Origin: Deltaproteobacteria bacterium
GTDB taxonomy: Bacteria; Myxococcota_A; UBA9160; UBA4427
Direction of reading: 5' to 3'
Assembly: GCA_002709835.1 (NCBI GenBank)
Contig: PAQX01000060.1
Coordinates: 43,921 to 83,332 of the forward strand
Length of the DNA stretch: 39,412 bases
Translations under genes and position numbers: made by a program
Notes under the pieces: model-generated
Seen by the model: the letters and a program-made list of their open reading frames with translations, nothing else
The model's database searches: none
What the model was told of the DNA's origin: nothing
Shown here: positions 27,737 to 35,117 of the stretch, in pieces
How positions within the stretch are numbered: position 1 is the stretch's first letter
How the letters are laid out: every line of letters begins with the position of its first letter

Positions 27737-28552
27737 CTAACGTCGTGCGAGCTCGAAGGCTTCGCGGATCTCGGCGTAGCGGGCTTCGATCGGCTCGGTG
27801 TGGACGTGGTGCGTGATGACGTAGGGCCTTTTCTTCGCAAGGTCATCGAGCACGTTTCGCGTCGCAGTGTCCGCGTCGATCATCTCTCCGCCTGCGCCCT
27901 GCGCGATCACCGCGATGGTGTCGGGCGTATGGACCGGGTGTCCCGCGATGTCGGGCTTCGCTGCCTCGCTGCTCGCGAGGTGCGTCGTCGCCATCGGCCC
28001 CGGGAGCATCGCCGTCACCCCGATCCCCTCGTCGGCAAGCTCCATGCGCAGGGTCTCGGTGTAGCCGAGGAGTGCGTACTTGCTCGATACGTAGGCCGAC
28101 ATGTGGGAACAGGGGTAGAGGGCAGACGTCGACGCAGTGATCAGGATTCGGGCGTCGGTCGATCGACGGAGTTGGGGGAGGAACCTGCGGACCAGCGCGG
28201 CAGTGCCGAAGACGTTGACGCCGTAGACCCATTCCCAGTCCGCGCGGCTGAGGTCCTCCGCCTTGCCGAACTGTTGAACGCCGACGTTGCCGCAGAGGAT
28301 CTGGCACGGGCCGAGTTCGGCTTCGACCCGGGTCGCGAGGGATTCGATCGCCCCTTCGTCTCCCGCGTCGAGGTGGATCGCGTGGGCCTCGCCACCGTCG
28401 TTCCGGATCGCCGCCGCGACGTCCTCCGCGTCGTCGATCGCAATGTCGGCGACGGCGACCTTCATGCCCGCGCCGGCCAGGCGACGCGCGAGGGCGGCGC
28501 CGAGGCCAGCCCCAGCGCCCGTGACGACGGCAACCTTTCCGCTTGTTTCCAT
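27737..28552 (-). CDS. Short-chain dehydrogenase/reductase
   Basis: This 271-residue classical SDR has TGAGAGLG (11-18) for NAD(P) binding, NVG (89-91), catalytic Ser in ITASTSALYP (138-147), and Tyr154/Lys158 in YVSSK. The longer open frame upstream (to 29011) was rejected: homology begins at METSGKVAVV, and the upstream part is antisense to the ABM gene. The substrate is unknown. The C-terminal region (PYVITHHVHTEPIEARYAEI) resembles SDRs acting on steroid- or fatty-type substrates, but this is weak. It is divergent from the ABM-domain gene across 186 bp in which I see no further gene. Confidence 0.9.
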   Translation of the reverse strand: METSGKVAVVTGAGAGLGAALARRLAGAGMKVAVADIAIDDAEDVAAAIRNDGGEAHAIHLDAGDEGAIESLATRVEAELGPCQILCGNVGVQQFGKAEDLSRADWEWVYGVNVFGTAALVRRFLPQLRRSTDARILITASTSALYPCSHMSAYVSSKYALLGYTETLRMELADEGIGVTAMLPGPMATTHLASSEAAKPDIAGHPVHTPDTIAVIAQGAGGEMIDADTATRNVLDDLAKKRPYVITHHVHTEPIEARYAEIREAFELARR

Positions 28553-28738
28553 GCGCCGACGGTAGCGTCGGAGCGCGACCATGGATCGTACCCCGTGCCA
28601 TCGACGAAGCCTCGTCCGTTTGCGACGCTTGCGGACCTCCAGAAGGCCTCCGGCGACCCGTCTCGAGTGACAGATCCCCGACTTCACGTATCCGGGCGCG
28701 GCGCCGGCCGATCCCGACCCAACCGAAGGAATCCTCTC

Positions 28739-29044
28739 ATGATCGTCATCACCGCCATCGTTCAGTCTTCCGCCGCCGACATCGAGGCGCTGCGGCCCGC
28801 TCTCGCGGAGATGGAGAACGCGAGTCGCGCCGAGGACGGCTGCCACGACTACACCTTCCTGCAGGAGGTAGGCAATCCGGACGTGCTTCGGATCAACGAA
28901 AAGTGGGAGTCGATGGAGGCGCTGCAGGCCCACTTCGCGACGCCGCACATGGCGAAGTTCAACGAGGCCATGGGCGCGCATCCGCCCAGGTCGATGGATC
29001 TCTCGATCCATGAGCTCGGAAAGAAGCTCGAGCTGCCGAGCTAG
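28739..29044 (+). CDS. ABM-domain (antibiotic biosynthesis monooxygenase-type) protein
   Basis: This 101-residue single-domain protein has the ferredoxin-like ABM pattern: MIVITAIVQ strand, helix over ALRPALAEMENASRAE, CHDYTFLQEV strand, INEKWESMEALQAHFAT and the final helix. Such proteins are cofactor-free quinol monooxygenases or small dimeric binding proteins; YgiN-like members act on quinols. AAGGA lies 8 nt before the ATG at 28739, which supports this start over the longer open frame. It is followed after 43 bp by the haemoglobin gene on the same strand, so the three genes to 30208 probably form one transcript. Confidence 0.85.
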   Translation: MIVITAIVQSSAADIEALRPALAEMENASRAEDGCHDYTFLQEVGNPDVLRINEKWESMEALQAHFATPHMAKFNEAMGAHPPRSMDLSIHELGKKLELPS

Positions 29045-29087
29045 GCGACGATGCCCTCCGGAAGCGCGCCCGCGGAAGGAGATCCGA

Positions 29088-29579
29088 GTGTCCGAATCGA
29101 CCGATCCTGATCGCGCCTATGGCGAGGGGGACGCGACGCACCAGGCCCTAGGCGGCGTGGACGCGATCCGTCGGCTGGTCGAGGTCTTCTATGAAGAGAT
29201 GGACACGCTGCCCGAGGCCGCGACGATCCGCCGACTCCATCCGTCGGATCTCGAGGTCTCGATCGACAAGCTGGCTCGTTTCCTGTCCGGTTGGACGGGC
29301 GGGCCGAAGCTCTACTCGGAAAAGTACGGGCCCATCAAGATTCCCGTTTTCCATCAGCACCTTCCCGTCGGCGAAGCCGAGCGGGACGCTTGGCTTCTCT
29401 GCATGGAGCGGGCACTCGGTCGCCTGGGCTACCCCGACGACCTGAGGGCCTACCTGCTGCGCGAACTCTTCGTGCCCGCGGAGCGGATCCGAGTCCGCGT
29501 CGCCGAGCGCGAGCGTACGAAGGCAGCGGGTGGCGCCTCCGGGCTCACGATCGGAACCGCAACGGAGCAGGATCGATGA
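29088..29579 (+). CDS. Group II truncated haemoglobin
   Basis: This 163-residue protein has the 2-on-2 globin pattern: helix B/C FYEEMDTLPEAATIRRLHP, a Trp-containing segment FLSGWTGGPKLYSEKYG, proximal His91 in HLPVGEAERDAWLLCM, and a conserved C-terminal helix. These features place it in the group II (TrHbO-like) family, which binds O2 or NO and is linked to oxidative and nitrosative defence. It starts with GTG at 29088 preceded by AAGGAG (29076-29081) at a 6-nt distance; an ATG 78 bp upstream lacks this and overlaps the ABM gene. The extension after the globin fold (about 30 residues) is charged. Its stop overlaps the GST start. Confidence 0.88.
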   Translation: MSESTDPDRAYGEGDATHQALGGVDAIRRLVEVFYEEMDTLPEAATIRRLHPSDLEVSIDKLARFLSGWTGGPKLYSEKYGPIKIPVFHQHLPVGEAERDAWLLCMERALGRLGYPDDLRAYLLRELFVPAERIRVRVAERERTKAAGGASGLTIGTATEQDR

Positions 29580-30208
29580 AGCTCTATCAGTTTCCGTTCG
29601 CGCCCAACGCGGCGAAGGTCCGTCTCTATCTGGCCGAGAAGGCCGAGCTCGGCTGCGAGATTCCGATCGAAGAGGTCCTCGTGAATCTCGTCGAGGGCGA
29701 GCACAAGAGCGAGGCTCATCTTGCGCGGAACCCGCACGGCACGGTCCCGACCCTCGAACTCGACGACGGCTCCTTTCTGACCGAGTCGCTCGCGATCATC
29801 GAGTATCTCGAGGTTCGCTACCCGATTCTCTCGATGTGGGGAGACGATCCGGCGAGCGCGGCCTACGCACGACAGATCGAGCGGATCGCGGACCTCGGTG
29901 TCCTGATCAACGCTGCGCGTGAGATCCATACTTCGAATTCGCCCCTCGGTCTGCCTCCGAATCGGCCGGTTTCGGAATACCACAAGGGGCGACGCGAGCT
30001 CGCCGTGGGGCATCTCGAGCGGATCGTGAGCGACGGCCGCCCGTTTCTGGCCGGAGATCGCCCGACGGTGGGAGACTGTACGCTCCAGGCGATCTTGCAG
30101 TTCGCCCGCTTCCGCGAACTCGACCTCCTCGAAGACGCGCCGAATCTGCGGGCCTGGTGCGATCGGTTTCGCGAGCGACCCGCGGCAAAGCAGACGATCG
30201 TGTTGTGA
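29576..30208 (+). CDS. Glutathione S-transferase family protein
   Basis: This 210-residue protein has an N-terminal thioredoxin-like domain (MKLYQFPFAPNAAKVRLYL, HGTVPTLELDD, TESLAIIEYLE) and an all-helical C-terminal domain ending in the usual LRAWCDRFRERPA helix. The position where many bacterial GSTs have a catalytic Ser (P-x-S-P-N) is Ala9 here, so ordinary glutathione activation may be altered. It overlaps the haemoglobin gene by ATGA, which implies coupled translation and a shared stress role. Confidence 0.88.
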   Translation: MKLYQFPFAPNAAKVRLYLAEKAELGCEIPIEEVLVNLVEGEHKSEAHLARNPHGTVPTLELDDGSFLTESLAIIEYLEVRYPILSMWGDDPASAAYARQIERIADLGVLINAAREIHTSNSPLGLPPNRPVSEYHKGRRELAVGHLERIVSDGRPFLAGDRPTVGDCTLQAILQFARFRELDLLEDAPNLRAWCDRFRERPAAKQTIVL

Positions 30209-30224
30209 GGTGCGCCGGACGCCG

Positions 30225-30260
30225 TCCTCCCGTTCGATTACGCTCGGTAGGACGGGAGGA
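30225..30260 (+). promoter_or_regulatory. Stem-loop covering the ribosome site of the ADH remnant
   Basis: TCCTCCCGT (30225-30233) pairs perfectly with ACGGGAGGA (30252-30260) around an 18-nt loop. The right arm overlaps the GGGAGGAGG ribosome site. No T-run follows, so a terminator for the GST gene is unlikely; it may hide the ribosome site. Confidence 0.4.
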
Positions 30261-30268
30261 GGCCGAGC

Positions 30269-30376
30269 GTGCTCGCAGTCCGGTTCGAAGACGGAGAGGT
30301 CGCGCTGCACGAGGTCCCGCGACCGGAAGGGCGGGGCGCTCGAGGTCGCTCTCGAAGCCTGAACGACGGGCGTTAA
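30269..30376 (+). pseudogene. Remnant 5' end of a zinc-type alcohol dehydrogenase
   Basis: A GTG at 30269, 6 nt after a strong GGGAGGAGG (30254-30262), opens a 35-codon frame beginning LAVRFEDGEVALHEVPRPEG. That is the typical N-terminus of medium-chain (MDR) alcohol dehydrogenases, whose first strands read DG-x-V-x-L-x-x-V-P-x-P. After GRG the frame turns Arg/Ser-rich and ends at TAA. Removing one G from the GGGG run gives ALEVALEA then a stop, which resembles the next conserved strand. The rest of the roughly 330-codon gene is absent, and the peroxiredoxin stop lies next to it. I read this as a truncated, frameshifted relic. It is too short for proof. Confidence 0.55.
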
Positions 30377-30377
30377 G

Positions 30378-30857
30378 CTAGGCGTTCGCTTCGTCCATGG
30401 CTTCGAGGACCTTCGCCGGATGGTCCGCAGCCTTGGCCACCTTGGGCCAGTGTTTGCGGACCTTTCCGTCGGGACCGATCCAGACCGTGCTTCGGATCAC
30501 GCCCTGGACCTTCTTGCCGTACATCATTTTCTCGCCGAAGGCGCCGTACTTGGCCATCACCTTCTTGTCGGGATCCGAGAGCAGGGTGAAGTTCAGCTTG
30601 TACTTCTTGATGAAGTTTTTGTGCTTCTCCGCGCCGTCCGGAGAACAACCGAGTACGACGGTGTCGCGTCGGGTGAGCTGTCGCTTCAGTTCGCGGAAGC
30701 CGCAGGCCTCCTTCGTGCAGCCGGGAGTGTCGTCGCGCGGATAGAAGTAGAGGATCACGTTCTTGCCCGCGTAGTCCGCGAGCTTGCGGGTTTCTCCATT
30801 ATGGTCTTTCAGGGCGAAGGCCGGGGCCTTCCTTCCTTCGGTCACGGGCATCGGCAT
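30378..30857 (-). CDS. bcp: Thiol peroxidase, Bcp/PrxQ type
   Basis: This 159-residue peroxiredoxin has FYPRDDTPGCTKEACGFR: peroxidatic Cys47 and resolving Cys52, five apart as in the atypical 2-Cys Bcp/PrxQ group. It reduces hydroperoxides using thioredoxin. No signal peptide is present, so it acts in the cytosol. It is the last gene of the minus-strand run and begins 22 bp after the amidohydrolase stop, so the two are probably cotranscribed. Confidence 0.93.
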   Translation of the reverse strand: MPMPVTEGRKAPAFALKDHNGETRKLADYAGKNVILYFYPRDDTPGCTKEACGFRELKRQLTRRDTVVLGCSPDGAEKHKNFIKKYKLNFTLLSDPDKKVMAKYGAFGEKMMYGKKVQGVIRSTVWIGPDGKVRKHWPKVAKAADHPAKVLEAMDEANA

Positions 30858-30879
30858 CTCCCTGCCTGGTCGTCGTTAC

Positions 30880-32076
30880 TCATTCGGTGATTCCGAAGCG
30901 GTCCAAGCCGAAGCCGCGGATCGCGTTTCCTCGCATCAGCGCGTAGATCTCGTCTGCGTCGAGTCCGGCGTTCGCGCAGATCTTCGTCGCGACGGCTTCG
31001 GTGTTCGGGAAAGTCGAATCTGCGTGCGGGAAATCCGTCTCGAAGGTGATCCGCTCCATGCCGATGCGATCGCGATTCGCGAGCCCCGTCTCGTCGTCGA
31101 AGATGCAACCGAGCACGCGGTCTTTGAGATACGACGTCGGCGCCTCGGGAAGTCCGGAGCCGAAGGAGTTGTCGACTCGCTCCGCCCAGAGCTTGTCCAT
31201 TCGCTCCAGCACGTAAGGCATCCAGCCGACCTGACCCTCGGAGTAGGCGATGGTGAGCTCTGGGAACCGCGCGAGGGTGCCGGAGAAGACGTAGTCGATC
31301 AGCGAGCCCATCGCGTTCTGGAACGTGAGTGTCGAGCTGACGATGAAGGGCGCGTCGGGAGTGGTCTGCGGCATCTTCGATGACGAGCCGATGTGCATGC
31401 AGACGACGGTTCGGGTCTCCTCGCACGCGCGGAAGAGAGGATCCCAGTACCCGGTGTGGATGGACGGCAGGCCGAGGGGGTGAGGGTTCTCCGTGAACGC
31501 GACCGCGAAGCTGCCCTTCGCGGCGCAGCGATGGATCTCCGCGGCGGCGAGCTCGACGTCCCAGAGAGGCACGATCGTGAGGGGAATCAGCCGGCCGCGT
31601 CCGTCGCCGGCGCACCACTCGTCGATCATCCAGTCGTTGTATGCCTCGACGCAGAGCTTCGCGAGCACTTTGTCCTCGCGCTCCATGAAGGTCTGTCCAC
31701 AGAAGCGCGGGAGCGTGTTCGGGAAGCAGATCGACGCGTCGACGTGGTTGAGATCCATGTCGGCGAGTCGCTCCTTCTGCTTCCAGCATCCCGGGCGGAT
31801 TTCGTCGAAGGTAGTCGTTGCAAATGCGAGGTCGCCCATCCCGACTGCCGCCGAGAGACGCGAGAAGGGATAGACGAGGTCGTCGTAGTACCAGATGTCC
31901 GCCCACTCGCCGTCGGTGGTCGTCTCCCAGGTCATCCCGACCGGTCCCCCCATGCGGCCGCGCTCACGCACGACCCGGGGGCCGCGATCGCGGCAGCGCG
32001 CGGGCAGCCTTGCCGACCATAGATCGGGGGGCTCGACCACGTGGTCGTCGACGGAGATGATCTTCGGAATCGTCAT
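30880..32076 (-). CDS. Amidohydrolase-2 family metal-dependent hydrolase
   Basis: This 398-residue TIM-barrel protein begins MTIPKIISVDDHVVEPPDLW, where Asp-x-His starts the metal site of amidohydrolase-2 proteins. The middle carries GSFAVAFTENPHPLGLPSIH, a strand ending VCMHIGSSS, and late FETDFPHADSTFPNT with the final Asp ligand. Members include decarboxylases and hydrolases of aromatic or carboxylate substrates; the specific reaction is not readable. An in-frame ATG 48 bp upstream lies too close to the PQQ dehydrogenase stop and adds a non-conserved stretch. The gene is 31 bp downstream of the PQQ dehydrogenase, so the two may act in the same catabolic route. Confidence 0.9.
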   Translation of the reverse strand: MTIPKIISVDDHVVEPPDLWSARLPARCRDRGPRVVRERGRMGGPVGMTWETTTDGEWADIWYYDDLVYPFSRLSAAVGMGDLAFATTTFDEIRPGCWKQKERLADMDLNHVDASICFPNTLPRFCGQTFMEREDKVLAKLCVEAYNDWMIDEWCAGDGRGRLIPLTIVPLWDVELAAAEIHRCAAKGSFAVAFTENPHPLGLPSIHTGYWDPLFRACEETRTVVCMHIGSSSKMPQTTPDAPFIVSSTLTFQNAMGSLIDYVFSGTLARFPELTIAYSEGQVGWMPYVLERMDKLWAERVDNSFGSGLPEAPTSYLKDRVLGCIFDDETGLANRDRIGMERITFETDFPHADSTFPNTEAVATKICANAGLDADEIYALMRGNAIRGFGLDRFGITE

Positions 32077-32107
32077 TGCATTCACTGGTGGGTGTGTCCC
32101 GGCAAGC

Positions 32108-34150
32108 CTATTGCTCCGACGCACGCCGCGCTTGCTCGAGCAGGAAGGCCTGAATTGCGCGGACCTCCTCGGGCGATAGGAGGTCTTCGAAGCGCGGCAT
32201 TCCCGCTGGCTCGAGCAGACCTTCGAGCAGGATGCGGGGGAAGAGGGCGTGGGTCGCCTCGCTCAGATATCGCAGATCGGGTACGCCGGAGCCGCCCCCG
32301 ACACCCCCAGGACCGTGGCAGGCGCCGCAATGCTCCTGGTAGCGGATCGCTCCGAGCCGTCGCTCCGCGGGGGTCGAATCGAGGTGATATGTGGGCGAGG
32401 GAACCGGGCCGAGAGGCGGTCGACCGGGAGGGACCTCGGCCTCGCCGCCGAGCTTCCACACGAGCACCCGTGCGCCGCCGCGTACCTTCGCCAGAAGTGC
32501 CGCCTCGCCGCCGGACATTGCGAACGACGCGCCCCAACCGGCAGCGACCGCGATGTACTGCGTGCCGTCCACGCGATAGGTGATCGGGCCGGCCATCACG
32601 CCGGTGCCGACTGGAGACTGCCACAGCTTCTCGCCCGTCGAAGCTCGATAGGCGACGAAGCGGCCGTCGGCGCTGCCTTCGAAGAGCAAATCCTCGCCCG
32701 TCGAGAGGGTGCCGCCGTTGAACGCGGTGATGTGCGGGACGCGCCAGACTTCCCTCTGGGCGACCGGGTCCCACGCGAGCAGGAACGCTTCCCAGCGCTC
32801 GGAGTCGTCGCTCGCCCCGAAGTTTTCGTAGACCGCCATGTCGATCCCGGTGTTCCACGTGCCCGGGCGGTAATCCCAGTCCGGGTTCATCTTGAATATG
32901 GATCCCATGTTGCGGACGGGGAAGTAGACGAGTCCGGTTTTCGGATGGAAGCTCATCGGCGGCCAGCTGTGGGCCCCGTATGGACTCGGGCGGACGAACT
33001 TTGCGACCTCCCGGTAGTCGGTGTCGGTCTCGACCGGTCGTCCGCTCTCGTCGAAATGGGAGGCCCAGGTCGCTTCGGTGAACTTCTCCGCGGAGATGAA
33101 CTCGCCGGTCTCGCGGTCGATCACGAAGAAGAAGCCGTTCTTCGGCGCCTGCATCAGAACCTTGCGGAGGCGCCCTTCGATCTCGAGATCCGCGAGCAGG
33201 ATGTGCTGGGTCGCGGTGTAGTCCCAGCTGTCGCCGGGGGTCGTCTGGTAGTGCCAGACCAGCTCGCCGGTCTGCGGCCGGAGCGCCAGGATCGAAGATA
33301 GATAGAGGTTGTCACCGCCTCCGGGGCTCCGCAGCCAACGGACGTGGGGCGTACCGTTCCCGGTGCCCACATAAAGGAGACCGAGCGCCGGGTCGTAAGC
33401 GAGCGCGTCCCAGACTGTGCCGCCGCCGCCGGCCTTCCACCACTCCCCGTTCCAGGTCTCGGCCGCGCGGGCCATCGCCGCGGACTCGAACCCGTCGGCG
33501 GGGTTGCCTGGAACAGTGTAGGTCCGCCAAGCGAAAGCGCCGGAATCGGCTTGATAAGCGGAGACGTAGCCGCGCGCGCCGAGGTCGGCGCCAGCGTTGC
33601 CGATCACGACGAGTCCCTCGACCACACGTGGCGCGCCCGTGATGGAGTAGGGCCAGTCGGGCTCGCGGGTGTCGACGTCCCAGCGTACCGCGCCGGTCGT
33701 CGCGTCGAGGGCGATCAGCCGCCCGTCTAGGGTTCCGACGAAGACGGACCCCGCGTGGTAGGCAACCCCACGATTCACGACGCCGCAGCAGATGTCCCGC
33801 GCCATCCCGCGCGGCACCTCGGGGTCGAAGCTCCAGAGCCTCTCGCCGGTGCGTGCATCGAGGGCGTGGACCAGGCTCCAGGGAGCGCTGACGAACATTC
33901 GCCCGTCGACGACCAGGGGAGTCGACTCGACCCCGCGATCGCTCATCAGGTCGAAGCTCCAGGCCAGCCCGAGCTCGTGGACGTTTTTCGTCGTGATCTG
34001 GTCGAGGGGGCTATAGCGCTGTTCCGCCGCTGTTCCGCCGTGGCTCGCCCACTCGACGTCGGGCGGGCGGGAGGGCGTCTCGATCGCGACGCGGATGGGG
34101 TCGCAGGCGAGGAGGAAGAGGAGGGTCGCGAGCAGACAGACGAATCGCAT
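32108..34150 (-). CDS. PQQ-dependent dehydrogenase with cytochrome c domain, lipoprotein
   Basis: This 680-residue quinohaemoprotein is an eight-bladed propeller of the alcohol dehydrogenase type with vicinal Cys121-Cys122 (DICCGVVNRG), GGGGTVWDALAYDP (241-254), GTGNGTP (262-268) and PGDSWDYTATQ (305-315). The C-terminal cytochrome c domain has CGACH (608-612), with Met651 as likely axial ligand. The start shows a lipobox, LLFLLAC16 with Asp at +2, so it should be membrane-tethered. Compared from memory with MxaF and qhADH, the Ca2+ ligand Glu (GAE) is Asp189, and the catalytic Asp position falls on Arg291 (ALRPQTG). It may oxidise an unusual substrate or be impaired. It leads the amidohydrolase and bcp genes. 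Confidence 0.92.
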   Translation of the reverse strand: MRFVCLLATLLFLLACDPIRVAIETPSRPPDVEWASHGGTAAEQRYSPLDQITTKNVHELGLAWSFDLMSDRGVESTPLVVDGRMFVSAPWSLVHALDARTGERLWSFDPEVPRGMARDICCGVVNRGVAYHAGSVFVGTLDGRLIALDATTGAVRWDVDTREPDWPYSITGAPRVVEGLVVIGNAGADLGARGYVSAYQADSGAFAWRTYTVPGNPADGFESAAMARAAETWNGEWWKAGGGGTVWDALAYDPALGLLYVGTGNGTPHVRWLRSPGGGDNLYLSSILALRPQTGELVWHYQTTPGDSWDYTATQHILLADLEIEGRLRKVLMQAPKNGFFFVIDRETGEFISAEKFTEATWASHFDESGRPVETDTDYREVAKFVRPSPYGAHSWPPMSFHPKTGLVYFPVRNMGSIFKMNPDWDYRPGTWNTGIDMAVYENFGASDDSERWEAFLLAWDPVAQREVWRVPHITAFNGGTLSTGEDLLFEGSADGRFVAYRASTGEKLWQSPVGTGVMAGPITYRVDGTQYIAVAAGWGASFAMSGGEAALLAKVRGGARVLVWKLGGEAEVPPGRPPLGPVPSPTYHLDSTPAERRLGAIRYQEHCGACHGPGGVGGGSGVPDLRYLSEATHALFPRILLEGLLEPAGMPRFEDLLSPEEVRAIQAFLLEQARRASEQ

Positions 34151-34239
34151 GGCCCCCCATGATGGAGCAGCGATCGGAGTTCGCTAGTCCGCCTTCGTGG
34201 CGCCTTCGCCCTCGGCGCGAGGCGGCCAGCGCCGGCAGG

Positions 34240-35082
34240 TCAATCGTCGAATTCGACGCCTTCCGCTGGCGTGAAGGGGAGGTCGAAGAGGTCCGCGGAG
34301 GCCTGGGTCATCGCGTTGACGACGCCGATGCGTGGCACCGGCCACAGGCCTCTTGCGACGCCCCGGTTGGCCTCGCCCGGGATCCAGCTGGGCCCCTTGC
34401 CGAGATGGTCGAGCGCTCCTCGCGCGACTTCGCGCGGGTCCATTGCCTCGGCGAACGCCTCCGGCCTCTGGTCCATCATGGTCTCGGTGCGCGTCGCCCC
34501 GGCGAGGACCCCGAGCACGTCGACGCCGAAGGGCGCGAGCTCGACCCAGAGCCCCTCGGCAAGGGTCGTGTCGAAGGCCTTCGTCGCGGCATAGGTCGCC
34601 TGATTGCCGCTCCCAGAGAGGCAGGCCATCGACGACATGAAGACGAGGCCACCGCGCCCGCGCGCGCGCAGGCGCGCACCGAAATGATGCCCCAGGACGA
34701 CCGGCGCGCGGCAGCTGAGCGAAACCAGGAAGAGCGCGTTTTCGGCGGGCTGGTCGAGAAAGTGGCCGGACTGGGGATTCGAGCCCGCGTTGTAGACAAA
34801 GAGGCCGACGTCCAGATCGTCGGTCGCCGCGGCGACGGTCGGGCCGATGTCCTCGCTCGTGAGGTCCGCCTGGATCGTTCGGGTGGCGACGCCGAAGTCG
34901 GCTTCCAGGGATCTGGCAAGGGCATCGAGCGGATCAGCTCGACGCGCGATCAGCGCGACGTCGAGGCCGCGGGAGGCCGCCTCCCGTGCGAAGGCGCCTC
35001 CGATTCCGTCGGAGCCACCGGCGATGACCGCCCAGGTTCCGAATCGTTCAGGGAACGCCGTGCCTTCATATCGCGCGGTCAT
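34240..35082 (-). CDS. Short-chain dehydrogenase/reductase
   Basis: This 280-residue SDR has a cofactor loop GGSDGIG (22-28), NAG (98-100), Ser150/151, and Tyr164/Lys168 in YAATK. The layout resembles SDRs near 17-beta-hydroxysteroid or 3-ketoacyl reductases, but the substrate is unknown. A GGGGAG (35089-35094) lies 6 nt before the ATG and is partly folded into a hairpin. It sits between htpX and the PQQ dehydrogenase on the same strand, 89 bp before the latter; that gap holds no clear signal. Confidence 0.9.
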   Translation of the reverse strand: MTARYEGTAFPERFGTWAVIAGGSDGIGGAFAREAASRGLDVALIARRADPLDALARSLEADFGVATRTIQADLTSEDIGPTVAAATDDLDVGLFVYNAGSNPQSGHFLDQPAENALFLVSLSCRAPVVLGHHFGARLRARGRGGLVFMSSMACLSGSGNQATYAATKAFDTTLAEGLWVELAPFGVDVLGVLAGATRTETMMDQRPEAFAEAMDPREVARGALDHLGKGPSWIPGEANRGVARGLWPVPRIGVVNAMTQASADLFDLPFTPAEGVEFDD

Positions 35083-35091
35083 CCAGATCTC

Positions 35092-35111
35092 CCCGGGGTA
35101 TCGACCCCGGG
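35092..35111 (-). promoter_or_regulatory. Stem-loop overlapping the SDR ribosome site
   Basis: CCCGGGGT (35092-35099) and ACCCCGGG (35104-35111) form a perfect 8-bp stem with loop ATCG, in the 35 bp between the htpX stop and the SDR start. Its 3' arm on the minus-strand mRNA takes in half of the GGGGAG ribosome site. No T-run follows. It could restrain translation of the SDR or protect the htpX mRNA end. Confidence 0.4.
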
Positions 35112-35117
35112 AACAGC

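Noticed and set aside
27737..29011. 424-codon version of the SDR with a far upstream start
   Set aside because: The extra N-terminal part has no SDR homology and is antisense to the ABM gene; the ATG at 28552 gives a canonical SDR start.
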